Source of the DNA: Pseudomonas costantinii
GTDB taxonomy: Bacteria; Pseudomonadota; Gammaproteobacteria; Pseudomonadales; Pseudomonadaceae
Assembly (NCBI RefSeq): GCF_001870435.1
Contig: NZ_MDDR01000065.1
Coordinates: 124,001 to 188,000 of the forward strand
Length of the DNA: 64,000 nucleotides
Direction: 5' to 3'
In this document: positions 17,609 to 26,248 of the stretch, piece after piece
Layout: the number at the start of each line of letters is the position of its first letter
Numbering within the stretch: position 1 is the first letter of the stretch
Translations under genes and position numbers: made by a program
The notes under the pieces: generated by a model
Databases searched by the model: none
What the model was told of the DNA's origin: nothing
The model's input: the letters and a program-made list of their open reading frames with translations, nothing else

Positions 17609-18619
17609 TCATTTTGCAAAGACCTCCAGCAATCGGGGCGCAATTCTATCCAGTGGGCGAATTTCAACAGCAGCGTCAATCGCCGCCGCCGCTTTGGGCA
17701 TGCCATACACCGCCGAGCTCTGCTGATCCTGGGCGATGGTCAAATATCCTTGTTCACGCAGCAATTTGAGCCCTTGGGCGCCATCGCGTCCCATGCCGGT
17801 CAGCAATACGCCGACGGCATCGCCGTTCCAGTAACTGGCGACGCTCTCGAAAAAAACGTCGATGGACGGCCGGTAAATCTCGTTCACCGGCTCTGCGGTA
17901 TAGGCTAGCGTGCCGTTTTTCAACAATCGAATATGGTGGTTGGTGCCGGCCAACAGTACCACGCCACTTTGTGGCGGCTCGCCCTCGATGGCCAGCCGCA
18001 CCGGCAGTCCGGACGCACTGCTCAGCCACTCGGCCATGCCCGCAGCGAACACTTGGTCCACATGTTGCACCAGCACAATGGCTGCGGAAAAGTCCCGGGG
18101 CAAGCCCTTCAGCAGAGTTTCCAGCGCAGCCGGACCGCCGGCCGAGGAGCCAATCGCCACCAGGCGCTGGCGTTTGCCGGTAACACGCAAAGGCGCGGTT
18201 TCAGCACGTACACGGCTGCCGCGCTGGCCGATCAACCAGCCAATGTTAAGAATTTTGCGCAACAACGGTGCCGCTGCGTCCTTGGGGTTGCCCACACCCA
18301 GTGCCGGAGTGTCCACCACGTCCAGGGCGCCATGGCCCATGGCTTCGAACACGCGACTGACGTTGGCCTGACGATCCACGGTGACGATCAAGATCGGACA
18401 CGGCGTCTCGGCCATGATCTGCCGCGTGGCTTCTACACCGTCCATCACCGGCATGATCAGGTCCATCAGGATCAGGTCCGGGGTCAATTCGGCGCAACGC
18501 TGCACGGCTTCCAGGCCATTACCGGCCACCCACACGACCTGATGCGCAGGCTCGAAACTCAGGGCACGGCGCAACGCTTCCACCGCCAGAGGCATGTCAT
18601 TGACGATCGCAATCCTCAT
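17609..18619 (-). CDS. wspF: WspF, CheB-type methylesterase
   Basis: A 336-residue CheB homologue: an N-terminal receiver domain (VNDMPLAVEAL; phospho-Asp in LILMDLIMPVMDG) joined to a methylesterase domain. The domain carries catalytic Ser (AIGSSAGGPAALETL), His (LVQHVDQVF) and Asp (LLTGMGRDGAQG). It demethylates WspA and so damps the pathway; loss of WspF in P. fluorescens and P. aeruginosa locks Wsp on and gives wrinkly or rugose colonies. Its ATG overlaps the wspE stop (ATGA). Confidence 0.96.
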   Translation of the reverse strand: MRIAIVNDMPLAVEALRRALSFEPAHQVVWVAGNGLEAVQRCAELTPDLILMDLIMPVMDGVEATRQIMAETPCPILIVTVDRQANVSRVFEAMGHGALDVVDTPALGVGNPKDAAAPLLRKILNIGWLIGQRGSRVRAETAPLRVTGKRQRLVAIGSSAGGPAALETLLKGLPRDFSAAIVLVQHVDQVFAAGMAEWLSSASGLPVRLAIEGEPPQSGVVLLAGTNHHIRLLKNGTLAYTAEPVNEIYRPSIDVFFESVASYWNGDAVGVLLTGMGRDGAQGLKLLREQGYLTIAQDQQSSAVYGMPKAAAAIDAAVEIRPLDRIAPRLLEVFAK

Positions 18620-20889
18620 GCCCGGGCTCCTCCGATCAGTTCAACCACGGCATCCAACAAGGCGTCATCGTGGAAACTGGCTTTGGCTAAATAATAGTCC
18701 GCGCCGGCGTCCAGGCCACGACGCCGGTCCTCTTCGCGATCTTTGTATGACACCACCATCACCGGCAGCGACTGCAGGCGGCTATCACGGCGCAAGAGTG
18801 TGACCAATTCAATACCGTCCATGCGAGGCATATCAATGTCAGTGATGAGCAGGTCAAAGTCTTCGGAGCGCAACGCGTTCCAGCCGTCCATACCATCGAC
18901 CGCGACGGCCACTTCATAACCACGATTAAGCAACAATTTGCGCTGCAGCTCACGCACGGTGAGCGAGTCGTCCACCACCAGCACCCGTTTGCGCGGCGCT
19001 TCGGTGGCCAACTGGCTACGCCGGGCGATGCGTTCCAGGCGGCCGGTATTGAGCAATTTATCTACCGAACGCAGCATGTCTTCGACATCGACGATCAACA
19101 CCACTGAGCCGTCGTCCAGCAAGGCACCGGCAGAAATATCCTGGACTTTGCCCAGCCGGGCATCCAGCGGTAGCACCACCAACGTGCGCTCGCCGATAAA
19201 GCGTTCCACGGCGATGCCGTACACCGCATCGCGCTCGCGGATCACCACAACCTTCAAGGTCTCTTCATTGCTCTGTCCCGCCGGGCGTTGCAACAGCTGG
19301 CTGGCGGCGACCAGGCCAACATGTCGCCCCTCGTGCCAGAAATGCTGACGGCCTTCCAGTTGCACAATGTCGTCAGGTGCCAGGTCGCACATGCGCTCTA
19401 TGTGTGCCAGCGGGAAGGCATAGGCTTCTTCGCCGACCTCCACCACCAGGCTGCGTACTACCGACAGGGTCAACGGCACTTCCAAATGGAAGCGACTGCC
19501 CTGCCCTGCCGTCTGCTCCAGCACCACCGCGCCGCGCAGTTGGCGGACCATATGCTGCACAGCGTCCAGACCGACACCACGCCCGGATACCTCGGTGACC
19601 TTGTCGCGCAGGCTGAAACCCGGCAGGAACAGGAAGGTCAGCAGTTCTTCTTCGCTCAGGCGCAGGGCGGTTTCCAGCGGTGACAGGTTCCGATCAACGA
19701 TGGTGCCGCGCAAGCGCTCAAGGTCGACGCCATGACCGTCGTCGCTCAATTCCAGCACCAGCAACCCCGCCTGGTGGGAGGCGCGCAGGCGAATCAAACC
19801 TTCGGCCGGCTTACCCGCCAGCATACGCTGCTCGGGCATCTCGATACCGTGGTCAACGGCATTGCGCAGCAAGTGGGTGAGCGGCGCTTCGAGCTTTTCC
19901 AGCACGTCGCGGTCGACCTGGGTCTTTTCACCCTCGATCTCCAGGCGCACCTGCTTGCCCAGGCTACGGCCGAGGTCGCGGACCATGCGCACCTGCCCCG
20001 CCAGTACATCGGCAAACGGCCGCATACGGCAGGCCAACGCGGTGTCGTACAGCACTTGGGCGCGCTGCCCGGCCTGCCAGCCGAACTCATCCAGCTCGGC
20101 GGTTTTTTCAGCTAGCAAGGCCTGGGCTTCGCTCAGTAGGCGACGTGTGTCAGCCAGCGCCTCCTGAGCCTCCAGGTTCAAATCCAAGGCCTTGAGCTGG
20201 CCATCCAAGGCATCCAAGGCACGAACGCTGTTGCTTTGAAGACGTTTGAGGCGTTGCATGCTGGCCAGGTAAGGCTTGAGCCGCTGGGTCTCCACCAGGG
20301 ATTTACTGGACAGGTCCAACAGGCTGTTCAAGCGCTCGGCGGTCACCCGCAACACGCGCTCGCCGCCTTCGGTCATGTGTTTGTTCTGACGCGGCGGCTC
20401 ACTGACGACCGACGGCGCAGGCTCGGGTTCCGGCGGCAACGCTTCAATCACGGGCGCCGGAACAAACACCGGCGCAGGAGCCACTTTCGCGGTCGCCTGA
20501 GACGGGTCGAGCAGGCGCTCCATCAGCGCCACATAAGCCTCAACATCTGCTGGACCCACGTCATTGCCGGGCGTGGCGATGCGCATCAGCAGGTCGGTGC
20601 CTTGCAGCAACGCGTCGATATGCTCGGGTTGCAAATACAGGCGACTTTCCTGGGCGCTGACCAGGCAGTCTTCCATGACGTGGGACACGCTGACCCCGGC
20701 GTCCACCCCGACAATTCGCGCCGCCCCTTTAAGCGAGTGGGCAGCACGCATACAGGCTTCGAGTTGGTCTGCCTGGGTCGGGTTGCGTTCCAAAGCCAGC
20801 AAGCCGGCGCTCAGTACTTGCGTCTGTGCATCGGCTTCCAGGCTGAACAACTCCAGCAGCGAGGCATCGCGCATCTGCTCGGGGGTCAT
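18616..20889 (-). CDS. wspE: WspE, CheA-type hybrid histidine kinase
   Basis: A 757-residue CheA-like kinase with a C-terminal receiver domain. The order is: HPt domain with the phospho-His in RAAHSLKGAARIVG (about residue 50); a proline-rich linker; dimerisation region; HATPase with the N box LTHLLRNAVDHGIE and the glycine-rich GRGVGLDAV; CheW-like domain; and receiver with Asp in LLITDIDMPRMDG. It should phosphorylate WspR and WspF. The start is the ATG at 20889, overlapping the wspD stop (ATGA); the open frame continues upstream to 21303 but that part is antisense to nothing useful and overlaps wspD. Confidence 0.96.
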   Translation of the reverse strand: MTPEQMRDASLLELFSLEADAQTQVLSAGLLALERNPTQADQLEACMRAAHSLKGAARIVGVDAGVSVSHVMEDCLVSAQESRLYLQPEHIDALLQGTDLLMRIATPGNDVGPADVEAYVALMERLLDPSQATAKVAPAPVFVPAPVIEALPPEPEPAPSVVSEPPRQNKHMTEGGERVLRVTAERLNSLLDLSSKSLVETQRLKPYLASMQRLKRLQSNSVRALDALDGQLKALDLNLEAQEALADTRRLLSEAQALLAEKTAELDEFGWQAGQRAQVLYDTALACRMRPFADVLAGQVRMVRDLGRSLGKQVRLEIEGEKTQVDRDVLEKLEAPLTHLLRNAVDHGIEMPEQRMLAGKPAEGLIRLRASHQAGLLVLELSDDGHGVDLERLRGTIVDRNLSPLETALRLSEEELLTFLFLPGFSLRDKVTEVSGRGVGLDAVQHMVRQLRGAVVLEQTAGQGSRFHLEVPLTLSVVRSLVVEVGEEAYAFPLAHIERMCDLAPDDIVQLEGRQHFWHEGRHVGLVAASQLLQRPAGQSNEETLKVVVIRERDAVYGIAVERFIGERTLVVLPLDARLGKVQDISAGALLDDGSVVLIVDVEDMLRSVDKLLNTGRLERIARRSQLATEAPRKRVLVVDDSLTVRELQRKLLLNRGYEVAVAVDGMDGWNALRSEDFDLLITDIDMPRMDGIELVTLLRRDSRLQSLPVMVVSYKDREEDRRRGLDAGADYYLAKASFHDDALLDAVVELIGGARA

Positions 20890-21587
20890 GTGAGGCTCCG
20901 GGTCACGGCGGACAACAATTGCGCCTCGTCCAGCCAACGCAGGCTGCGGCCTTTCCACTGCAACACACCCTGGGTGTAACGCGCACTGGCCTGGGTGCCG
21001 GAGGCCGATGCCGCCTTCAAGATGCGCTCGTCGATGGCGTGGATGCCATCCACTTCGTCCACCGGCACCACCACCGGGCCGTCCTGCGCGGCAATGATCA
21101 ACATCCGCGGCATGATGCGCCCGCCCGTGGCGCCGTTGTCGGCGCTCTCCAGGCCAAGTAACTCCACCAGCGACAGGCACGCCACCAGCGCACCGCGCAC
21201 GTTGGCAACGCCGAGCAGCGCCCGCGAACGCTGGTGCGGCAGGGAATGAATCGGTTGCAGCGGCGCCACTTCCACCAGGCAACGGGTGGCGATGCCCAGC
21301 CATTCTTCGCCGAGGCGAAACATCAACAGGGATCGCGTGACCACATCAGTGTCGAGTTCGGCAGCCGCCTGCGGGCGTCGGTCGTCCTGCTGCAAGGCAT
21401 ACCGGTCCAACAAGCGCGTGGCGGCGGCGGAATACACCGAGCAGTTGCGACAGTGGATATGGTCTGCCAGCAATGGGCAGGACTTATCGCCATGAATGCC
21501 GATGCGGTTCCAACAGTCATCTATGGCATGGGTCCCGGCCAGGGTCAGGTCCAGGCCTGTGGTGTCGAGAGGGGCTGGGCTACTCAT
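20886..21587 (-). CDS. wspD: WspD, CheW-type coupling protein
   Basis: A 233-residue scaffold protein with a CheW domain in its C-terminal two thirds (LLMFRLGEEWLGIAT; LGVANVRGALVACLSL; VVVPVDEVDGIHAI). The N-terminal extension of about 70 residues includes a Cys-containing segment (CPLLADHIHCRNCS) not found in plain CheW, typical of WspD. Start and stop overlap wspC and wspE by four bases each. With WspB it links WspA to WspE; in P. aeruginosa the two differ in where they place the receptor complex. Confidence 0.94.
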   Translation of the reverse strand: MSSPAPLDTTGLDLTLAGTHAIDDCWNRIGIHGDKSCPLLADHIHCRNCSVYSAAATRLLDRYALQQDDRRPQAAAELDTDVVTRSLLMFRLGEEWLGIATRCLVEVAPLQPIHSLPHQRSRALLGVANVRGALVACLSLVELLGLESADNGATGGRIMPRMLIIAAQDGPVVVPVDEVDGIHAIDERILKAASASGTQASARYTQGVLQWKGRSLRWLDEAQLLSAVTRSLT

Positions 21588-22855
21588 CGTTTAGGCTCAC
21601 TGTCAGCTCGCTCACTGCGGGCAGCTCGCGCTTGCAAACGACGCGCCCCCGCGATATCGCCCTGGGACTCGAGCAATGCGGCCAGGTGCATCAAGGCCTG
21701 CGGGTGCTGCGGCTCCAGGTACAAGGCTTTTCGATAATACCCCTGGGCCTCCAGGGCGCTGCCGGCCACGTCGCTGAGCAACCCCAGCCAGTAAAACACC
21801 TGGGCGGCCGGCGGATGGTTATTCAAATACTGTTCACAGGCGGCGCGGGCTTCAGCGCTTTTGCCTTCATTGGCCAGGGTCGCAATCTGGCTGAGCAAGT
21901 CGCCCGCGTCGGAGTGTGGCGCCTTGATCGGCACCACTTGGGCATTGACTGTGCTGAACGGTCGCGGCTTGACCGGAACCGGCGTTGCGCTGCGCTGCGG
22001 CAAAGGTGCCGGTTTCGGCACCGACACGAACACAGGCAGCGGCTCAGGCTTGACCGGTTCGACATGCCGACTGAAAGCAAAAGATTGCGGTACGCCAATC
22101 GAACGCATGCCATGGCGCCCAAGCAGGCTGCCCTCGGCCGGGCCGATAAACAGTACACCGTCCACGTGGGTCAGCCCCTTGAGCACATCGAACACTTGCT
22201 TCTGGGTCGGCTGATCAAAGTAGATCAACAGGTTGCGGCAGAACACAAAATCGTAGGTTGGCTCATTCGCCAGCAAGGCCGGATCAAGCAAGTTGCCGAC
22301 TTGCAGGCGCACTTGTTCACGCACCCGGTCAGCGATGCGATAACCGTCCTCTTGCTCGGCGAAGTGGCGATCGCGAAATTCGATATCCGCACCGCGAAAG
22401 GAGTTCTTGCCGTACACCCCGCGCCGGGCACGCTCAACCGACAGCGGGCTGACGTCCATGCCCTGCACCTTGAACTGATGCGGTGCCAGACCGGCATCCA
22501 GCAGGGCCATGGCAATCGAATAAGGCTCTTCACCGGTGGAACACGGCAAGCTCAGGATACGTAACGCGCGCATCTGCTTGATCTCGACCAAGCGCGCCTT
22601 GGCTAGCCGAGCAAGGGTTGCAAACGATTCGGGGTAACGAAAAAACCAGGTTTCGGGGACGATCACCGCTTCGATCAGCGCTTGCTGTTCGTCATGCGAG
22701 CTTTGCAGGTGCTGCCAGTATTGATCCGCCGTCTGCGACTGCATGACCTGGCTGCGCTGGCGTACGGCGCGCTCGATGATGGCCTCACCGACGGAGGCGA
22801 CGTCCAGGCCGATGCGATCTTTCAGGAAGGTAAAAAAGCGCGGGTCGCTGCTCAT
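21584..22855 (-). CDS. wspC: WspC, CheR-type methyltransferase with TPR tail
   Basis: A 423-residue protein: a CheR-type SAM-dependent methyltransferase domain (about residues 10-270) followed by a proline-rich linker and TPR repeats at the C-terminus (VFYWLGLLSDVAGSALEAQG; YLEPQHPQALMHLAALLESQ). The SAM site LSLPCSTGEEPYSIAM and the DFVFCRNLLIYFD motif are intact. It methylates glutamates of WspA, opposing WspF. Coupled to wspB and wspD by ATGA overlaps. Confidence 0.95.
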   Translation of the reverse strand: MSSDPRFFTFLKDRIGLDVASVGEAIIERAVRQRSQVMQSQTADQYWQHLQSSHDEQQALIEAVIVPETWFFRYPESFATLARLAKARLVEIKQMRALRILSLPCSTGEEPYSIAMALLDAGLAPHQFKVQGMDVSPLSVERARRGVYGKNSFRGADIEFRDRHFAEQEDGYRIADRVREQVRLQVGNLLDPALLANEPTYDFVFCRNLLIYFDQPTQKQVFDVLKGLTHVDGVLFIGPAEGSLLGRHGMRSIGVPQSFAFSRHVEPVKPEPLPVFVSVPKPAPLPQRSATPVPVKPRPFSTVNAQVVPIKAPHSDAGDLLSQIATLANEGKSAEARAACEQYLNNHPPAAQVFYWLGLLSDVAGSALEAQGYYRKALYLEPQHPQALMHLAALLESQGDIAGARRLQARAARSERADSEPKR

Positions 22856-23364
22856 TGGCTCAACTCGGCAGAAAACAGCAAGGCACGCACTTCATCGGTC
22901 AGCAAATCGGCGACGCCAATCCACTGCATCAAACCCAAGGCATCCTCACGCACCGGCCCCAGGTAAGGCGCCTGGCGGTTATCCAGACCGTAAGGCTGAA
23001 ACTCAGTCGGGTCGCAACGCAGGGTGTCGGTGGCTTGCTCCAGAATCAAACCCAGCCAACGCGCATCGACCCACGGTTGAGGCTGGTAATTGACCAGCAC
23101 CAATCGCGTGCTGGTACGGGCCTGGGCCGCAGTGCCAAACGTCAACGCACTGAGGTCGATGACCGGCACCAGCGCCCCACGATGGGCAAAGATCCCCGCC
23201 ACCCACGTCGGCGCATGCGCGATCGGTTTCAAGGGCAAGCGCGGCAGCACTTCAGCCACTTCCGTGGCCTTGAGGGCATAACGCTCACCGCCGATGTGGA
23301 ACACCAGGAACAACGCCTTTTTCGCTGCCGGGACGGCGCCGCGTTTAGCCGCAAGGTCGCTCAT
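22852..23364 (-). CDS. wspB: WspB, CheW-type coupling protein
   Basis: A 170-residue CheW-like protein joining the receptor WspA to the kinase WspE. The CheW fold runs from FLVFHIGGERYALKATEVAE through WVAGIFAHRGALVPVIDLSAL to the C-terminal helices. Its ATG overlaps the wspA stop by one base (TGATG), and its stop overlaps wspC, so translation is coupled at both ends. Confidence 0.94.
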   Translation of the reverse strand: MSDLAAKRGAVPAAKKALFLVFHIGGERYALKATEVAEVLPRLPLKPIAHAPTWVAGIFAHRGALVPVIDLSALTFGTAAQARTSTRLVLVNYQPQPWVDARWLGLILEQATDTLRCDPTEFQPYGLDNRQAPYLGPVREDALGLMQWIGVADLLTDEVRALLFSAELSQ

Positions 23365-24986
23365 CAGACTTTGAATCGCGACACGCCACTGCGCAGCCCC
23401 ACTGCAACCTGGCTCAGCTCATCAATGGCAAAGCTGGCCTGACGCAGGGACTCCACAGTCTGGCTGCTGGCATCGCCCAGTTGCACCAGCGCGTGGTTGA
23501 TCTGTTCAGCGCCGGTGGCCTGGGCCTGCATGCCTTCGTTGACCATCAACACCCGCGGCGCCAGGGCCTGTACCTGATGGATGATCTGCGACAGTTGCTC
23601 GCCCACTTGCTGCACTTCGAACATGCCCCGGCGCACTTCTTCGGAGAACTTGTCCATGCCCATCACGCCCGCCGACACCGCCGACTGGATCTCGCGCACC
23701 ATCTGCTCGATGTCGTAGGTCGCCACAGCGGTCTGGTCGGCCAGGCGCCGCACTTCGGTAGCCACCACCGCAAAACCGCGACCATATTCACCGGCCTTCT
23801 CGGCCTCAATCGCGGCATTGAGCGACAACAGATTGGTCTGGTCGGCGACCTTGACGATGGTCACCACCACCTGATTGATGTTGCCGGCCTTCTCATTGAG
23901 GATCGCCAGCTTGGCGTTGACCAGGTCGGCGGCCCCCATCACCGAATGCATGGTTTCTTCCATCCGCGCCAGACCTTGCTGGCCGGAGCCCGCGGCGACC
24001 GATGCCTGGTCAGCGGCGACGGACACTTCGGTCATGGTGCGGACCAAGTCCTTGGAAGTTGCAGCGATCTCGCGGGAAGTGGCGCCGATCTCGGTGGTAG
24101 TTGCTGCAGTTTCAGTGGCCGTGGCCTGTTGCTGCTTGGAGGTGGCGGCAATCTCCGTGACCGAGGTGGTCACCTGCACCGAAGAACGCTGGGCCTGGGA
24201 CACCAGGGCCGTCAGTTCGGTCATCATGTCGTTGAAGCCGGTTTCGACCGCACCGAATTCGTCCTTGCGCTCAAGGTTCAAGCGTTTGCTCAGATCACCG
24301 TCGCGCATCGTGCCCAGGATCGAAACAATGCGCTGCATCGGCGCCATGATTGCACGCATCAACAGCAGGCCGCAGAGTCCGGCTGCGAGGATGGCCAGAG
24401 CCAACGACACGAACATGCTGAATTTTGCAGCCGACACTGCATCATCAATGGCATTGGTCGCACGGTCAGCGACATCCTTATTCTCAGTGATGATGTCGTT
24501 GAGCTTCATGCGCCCGGCCGTCCAGGCGGGCGTCAGGTTAGTGTTGAACTCTTTGCGCGCAGCGGTCACGTCATTGCGTTGCAGGCTGTCGAGCACCGCG
24601 TTCAAGCTCTTGTTGTAAGCCTGGTGCGCGGCTTCGAATTTATCGAATTCAGCCTGATCATCTCCGCCCTTTATGGTGTTCCGGTAGTTGGCCATCTGCG
24701 TCAGGACGCGTGCTTCAAAAGATTTGAAGTCGACCTTGTCGGCGTCGGTCAGGCCCTTATCGTCACGCAGATCGAGCAGCTCCAGGGTGTGCAGATAACT
24801 GTCAACCCAGGCGCTGCGAATCATCGAACTGAGGTAGACCCCTGGGACCGCGTCATCCCGGACCGATTCCTCGCTGAGCTCAATCTTCAACAACCGTGAA
24901 TAAGAGACCACAACCATTAACAGCATGATGGCGATAATGACCGCAAAGCTAGCCAAGATCCGTTGGCGCAAGGTCCAGTTCTTCAC
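23364..24986 (-). CDS. wspA: WspA, methyl-accepting surface-sensing receptor
   Basis: A 540-residue chemoreceptor-like protein at the head of the Wsp pathway. It has two membrane segments (about residues 11-31 and 185-208) flanking a helical periplasmic domain, a HAMP domain, and a cytoplasmic signalling hairpin whose tip contains EAEKAGEYGRGFAVVATEVR. Methylation sites are likely in the Glu/Gln/Ala-rich flanks. The start is taken as GTG at 24986 (KNWTLRQRIL follows), because GAGGA lies 6 bases upstream; the ATG at 25007 is possible. It reports growth on surfaces and envelope stress. Confidence 0.95.
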   Translation of the reverse strand: MKNWTLRQRILASFAVIIAIMLLMVVVSYSRLLKIELSEESVRDDAVPGVYLSSMIRSAWVDSYLHTLELLDLRDDKGLTDADKVDFKSFEARVLTQMANYRNTIKGGDDQAEFDKFEAAHQAYNKSLNAVLDSLQRNDVTAARKEFNTNLTPAWTAGRMKLNDIITENKDVADRATNAIDDAVSAAKFSMFVSLALAILAAGLCGLLLMRAIMAPMQRIVSILGTMRDGDLSKRLNLERKDEFGAVETGFNDMMTELTALVSQAQRSSVQVTTSVTEIAATSKQQQATATETAATTTEIGATSREIAATSKDLVRTMTEVSVAADQASVAAGSGQQGLARMEETMHSVMGAADLVNAKLAILNEKAGNINQVVVTIVKVADQTNLLSLNAAIEAEKAGEYGRGFAVVATEVRRLADQTAVATYDIEQMVREIQSAVSAGVMGMDKFSEEVRRGMFEVQQVGEQLSQIIHQVQALAPRVLMVNEGMQAQATGAEQINHALVQLGDASSQTVESLRQASFAIDELSQVAVGLRSGVSRFKV

Positions 24987-25082
24987 AGTAATTCCTCGAA
25001 GGGACAATCAAATGCCGAGGAGTATAGCTGAGCAGATGCCCGCATTTATCAACGGGTTGTGATGCAGCGATCACAGAATGCA

Positions 25083-25120
25083 AAAACACCCCGGACCGTG
25101 GCGGCGGCCGAGGTGTTTTA
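25083..25120 (-). terminator. Terminator of the TerB-like gene
   Basis: AAAACACC / GGTGTTTT stem with further partial pairing (CCGG/CCG), followed by a T run on the minus strand, 16 bases past the stop. Confidence 0.75.
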
Positions 25121-25135
25121 TGTTCACGGGACAGG

Positions 25136-25846
25136 TCAGAGGGTGGCCTGGCGCACCTGTTTTTCCAGCTCGGCCTTTAAACCCGGCTCCAGTTTAAGTT
25201 GGCGCGCCAGCTCGTCGAGGTAGGCCTTTTCCATGAAGTTTTCCTCGTCCACCAACATCACGCTGGCGATGTACATCTCTGCGGCCATTTCCGGAGTGCC
25301 TGCTGCGCGAGCCACATCAGCGGGGTCCAGCGGTTTATTCAGCTCAGCGTGCAGCCAGCTTTGGAGCTCGCGGTCATTGTCGAGCTTGGTGAATTCGCCT
25401 TCGATCAGCGCACGTTCGCGCTCATCCACATGCCCGTCGGCCTTGGCCGCCGCGACCAGCGCCTTGAGAATCCCCTGGCTGTGCTGCTCGACCTGGGCCG
25501 GTGGCAGACGGTCTATGGTCTGCGGCTCCCCTTTAGGCGCATTGGCCTGTTGCGCCTGCCAGTTGCCATAAGCCTTGTAGGCAATCACACCCAAGGCCGC
25601 CAGCCCGCCGTAAGTAAGGGCTTTGCCACCAAATTTGCGTGCCTTCTTATTGCCCAGCAACAGGCCCATGGCCCCGGCCGCCAAGGCTCCGCCGCCCGCG
25701 CCGCCGAGTAAACTGCCTAGCCCTCCGCTGCCGAGCAGCCCGCCTAGGGCGCCTTTGTCATCCTGCTTGTGTTGGCCACCGGCCTTGTTCTGCAACATGT
25801 CTTGGCCAGACTTGAGCAACTGATCGAGCAATCCACGGGTATTCAT
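25136..25846 (-). CDS. DUF533/TerB-like tellurite-resistance family protein
   Basis: A 236-residue DUF533 protein. The N-terminus (MNTRGLLDQLLKSGQDML) is followed by a very Gly/Leu/Ala-rich stretch (residues about 35-65) and a hydrophobic segment (about 75-90, YGGLAALGVIAYKAYG) that may insert in the membrane. The C-terminal half is a TerB-like all-helical domain with the acidic LVAAAKADGHVDERERALIE motif that could bind a metal. The ATG at 25846 has GGAGG upstream. Its cellular role is unknown; it is next to but divergent in function from wsp. Confidence 0.85.
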   Translation of the reverse strand: MNTRGLLDQLLKSGQDMLQNKAGGQHKQDDKGALGGLLGSGGLGSLLGGAGGGALAAGAMGLLLGNKKARKFGGKALTYGGLAALGVIAYKAYGNWQAQQANAPKGEPQTIDRLPPAQVEQHSQGILKALVAAAKADGHVDERERALIEGEFTKLDNDRELQSWLHAELNKPLDPADVARAAGTPEMAAEMYIASVMLVDEENFMEKAYLDELARQLKLEPGLKAELEKQVRQATL

Positions 25847-26248
25847 TCACAGCCTCCAGACACTAAGGTTCATAGGACCAATAGGCTCCCAGCGTAAAAC
25901 CAAGTGCCAAAAAGCCCCGATCTAGAGTGCTTCCAGATGTAACCCTGGCCCGTCTGGAATCCCTGAACTGCGGCAAACCCTTACATCGTCGGCCACGCGA
26001 CCGTCTCCCACCTTTGGATCTCCATGATTCTTAAGTACTGTGTTTGCCTGAAGAACTGGAAATAACTTGTTTCACATGCAAGGCCATCACCCCGCCATCA
26101 ATCAATTTTCCTTCCGCATCGAACCGCTTAAGCTATCCGGCGTCTGTTTATTGTCCGTTGTGTTTGGCCGAAGGCATGTCCGAACCGTTTTTTCTGATCC
26201 GCTACGTGCCAGGAACGGCGCGGGATTTGCTCACGACAGGTTGTCTCT
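25847..26248. other. 402-base intergenic region upstream of opgD
   Basis: Lies between the divergent TerB-like and opgD genes and must hold both promoters. The GGAGG ribosome site of the TerB-like gene is at its left edge. No convincing open frame, palindrome or RNA gene was recognised in it. Confidence 0.5.

Noticed and set aside
18616..21303. Long version of wspE starting at 21303
   Set aside because: The extra N-terminal part is out-of-frame wspD and is Gly/Arg/Ala-rich noise; the ATG at 20889 overlaps the wspD stop and begins the HPt domain.
23481..24899. 472-codon open frame antisense to wspA
   Set aside because: Same cause; His/Gln/Gly-rich and lacking motifs.
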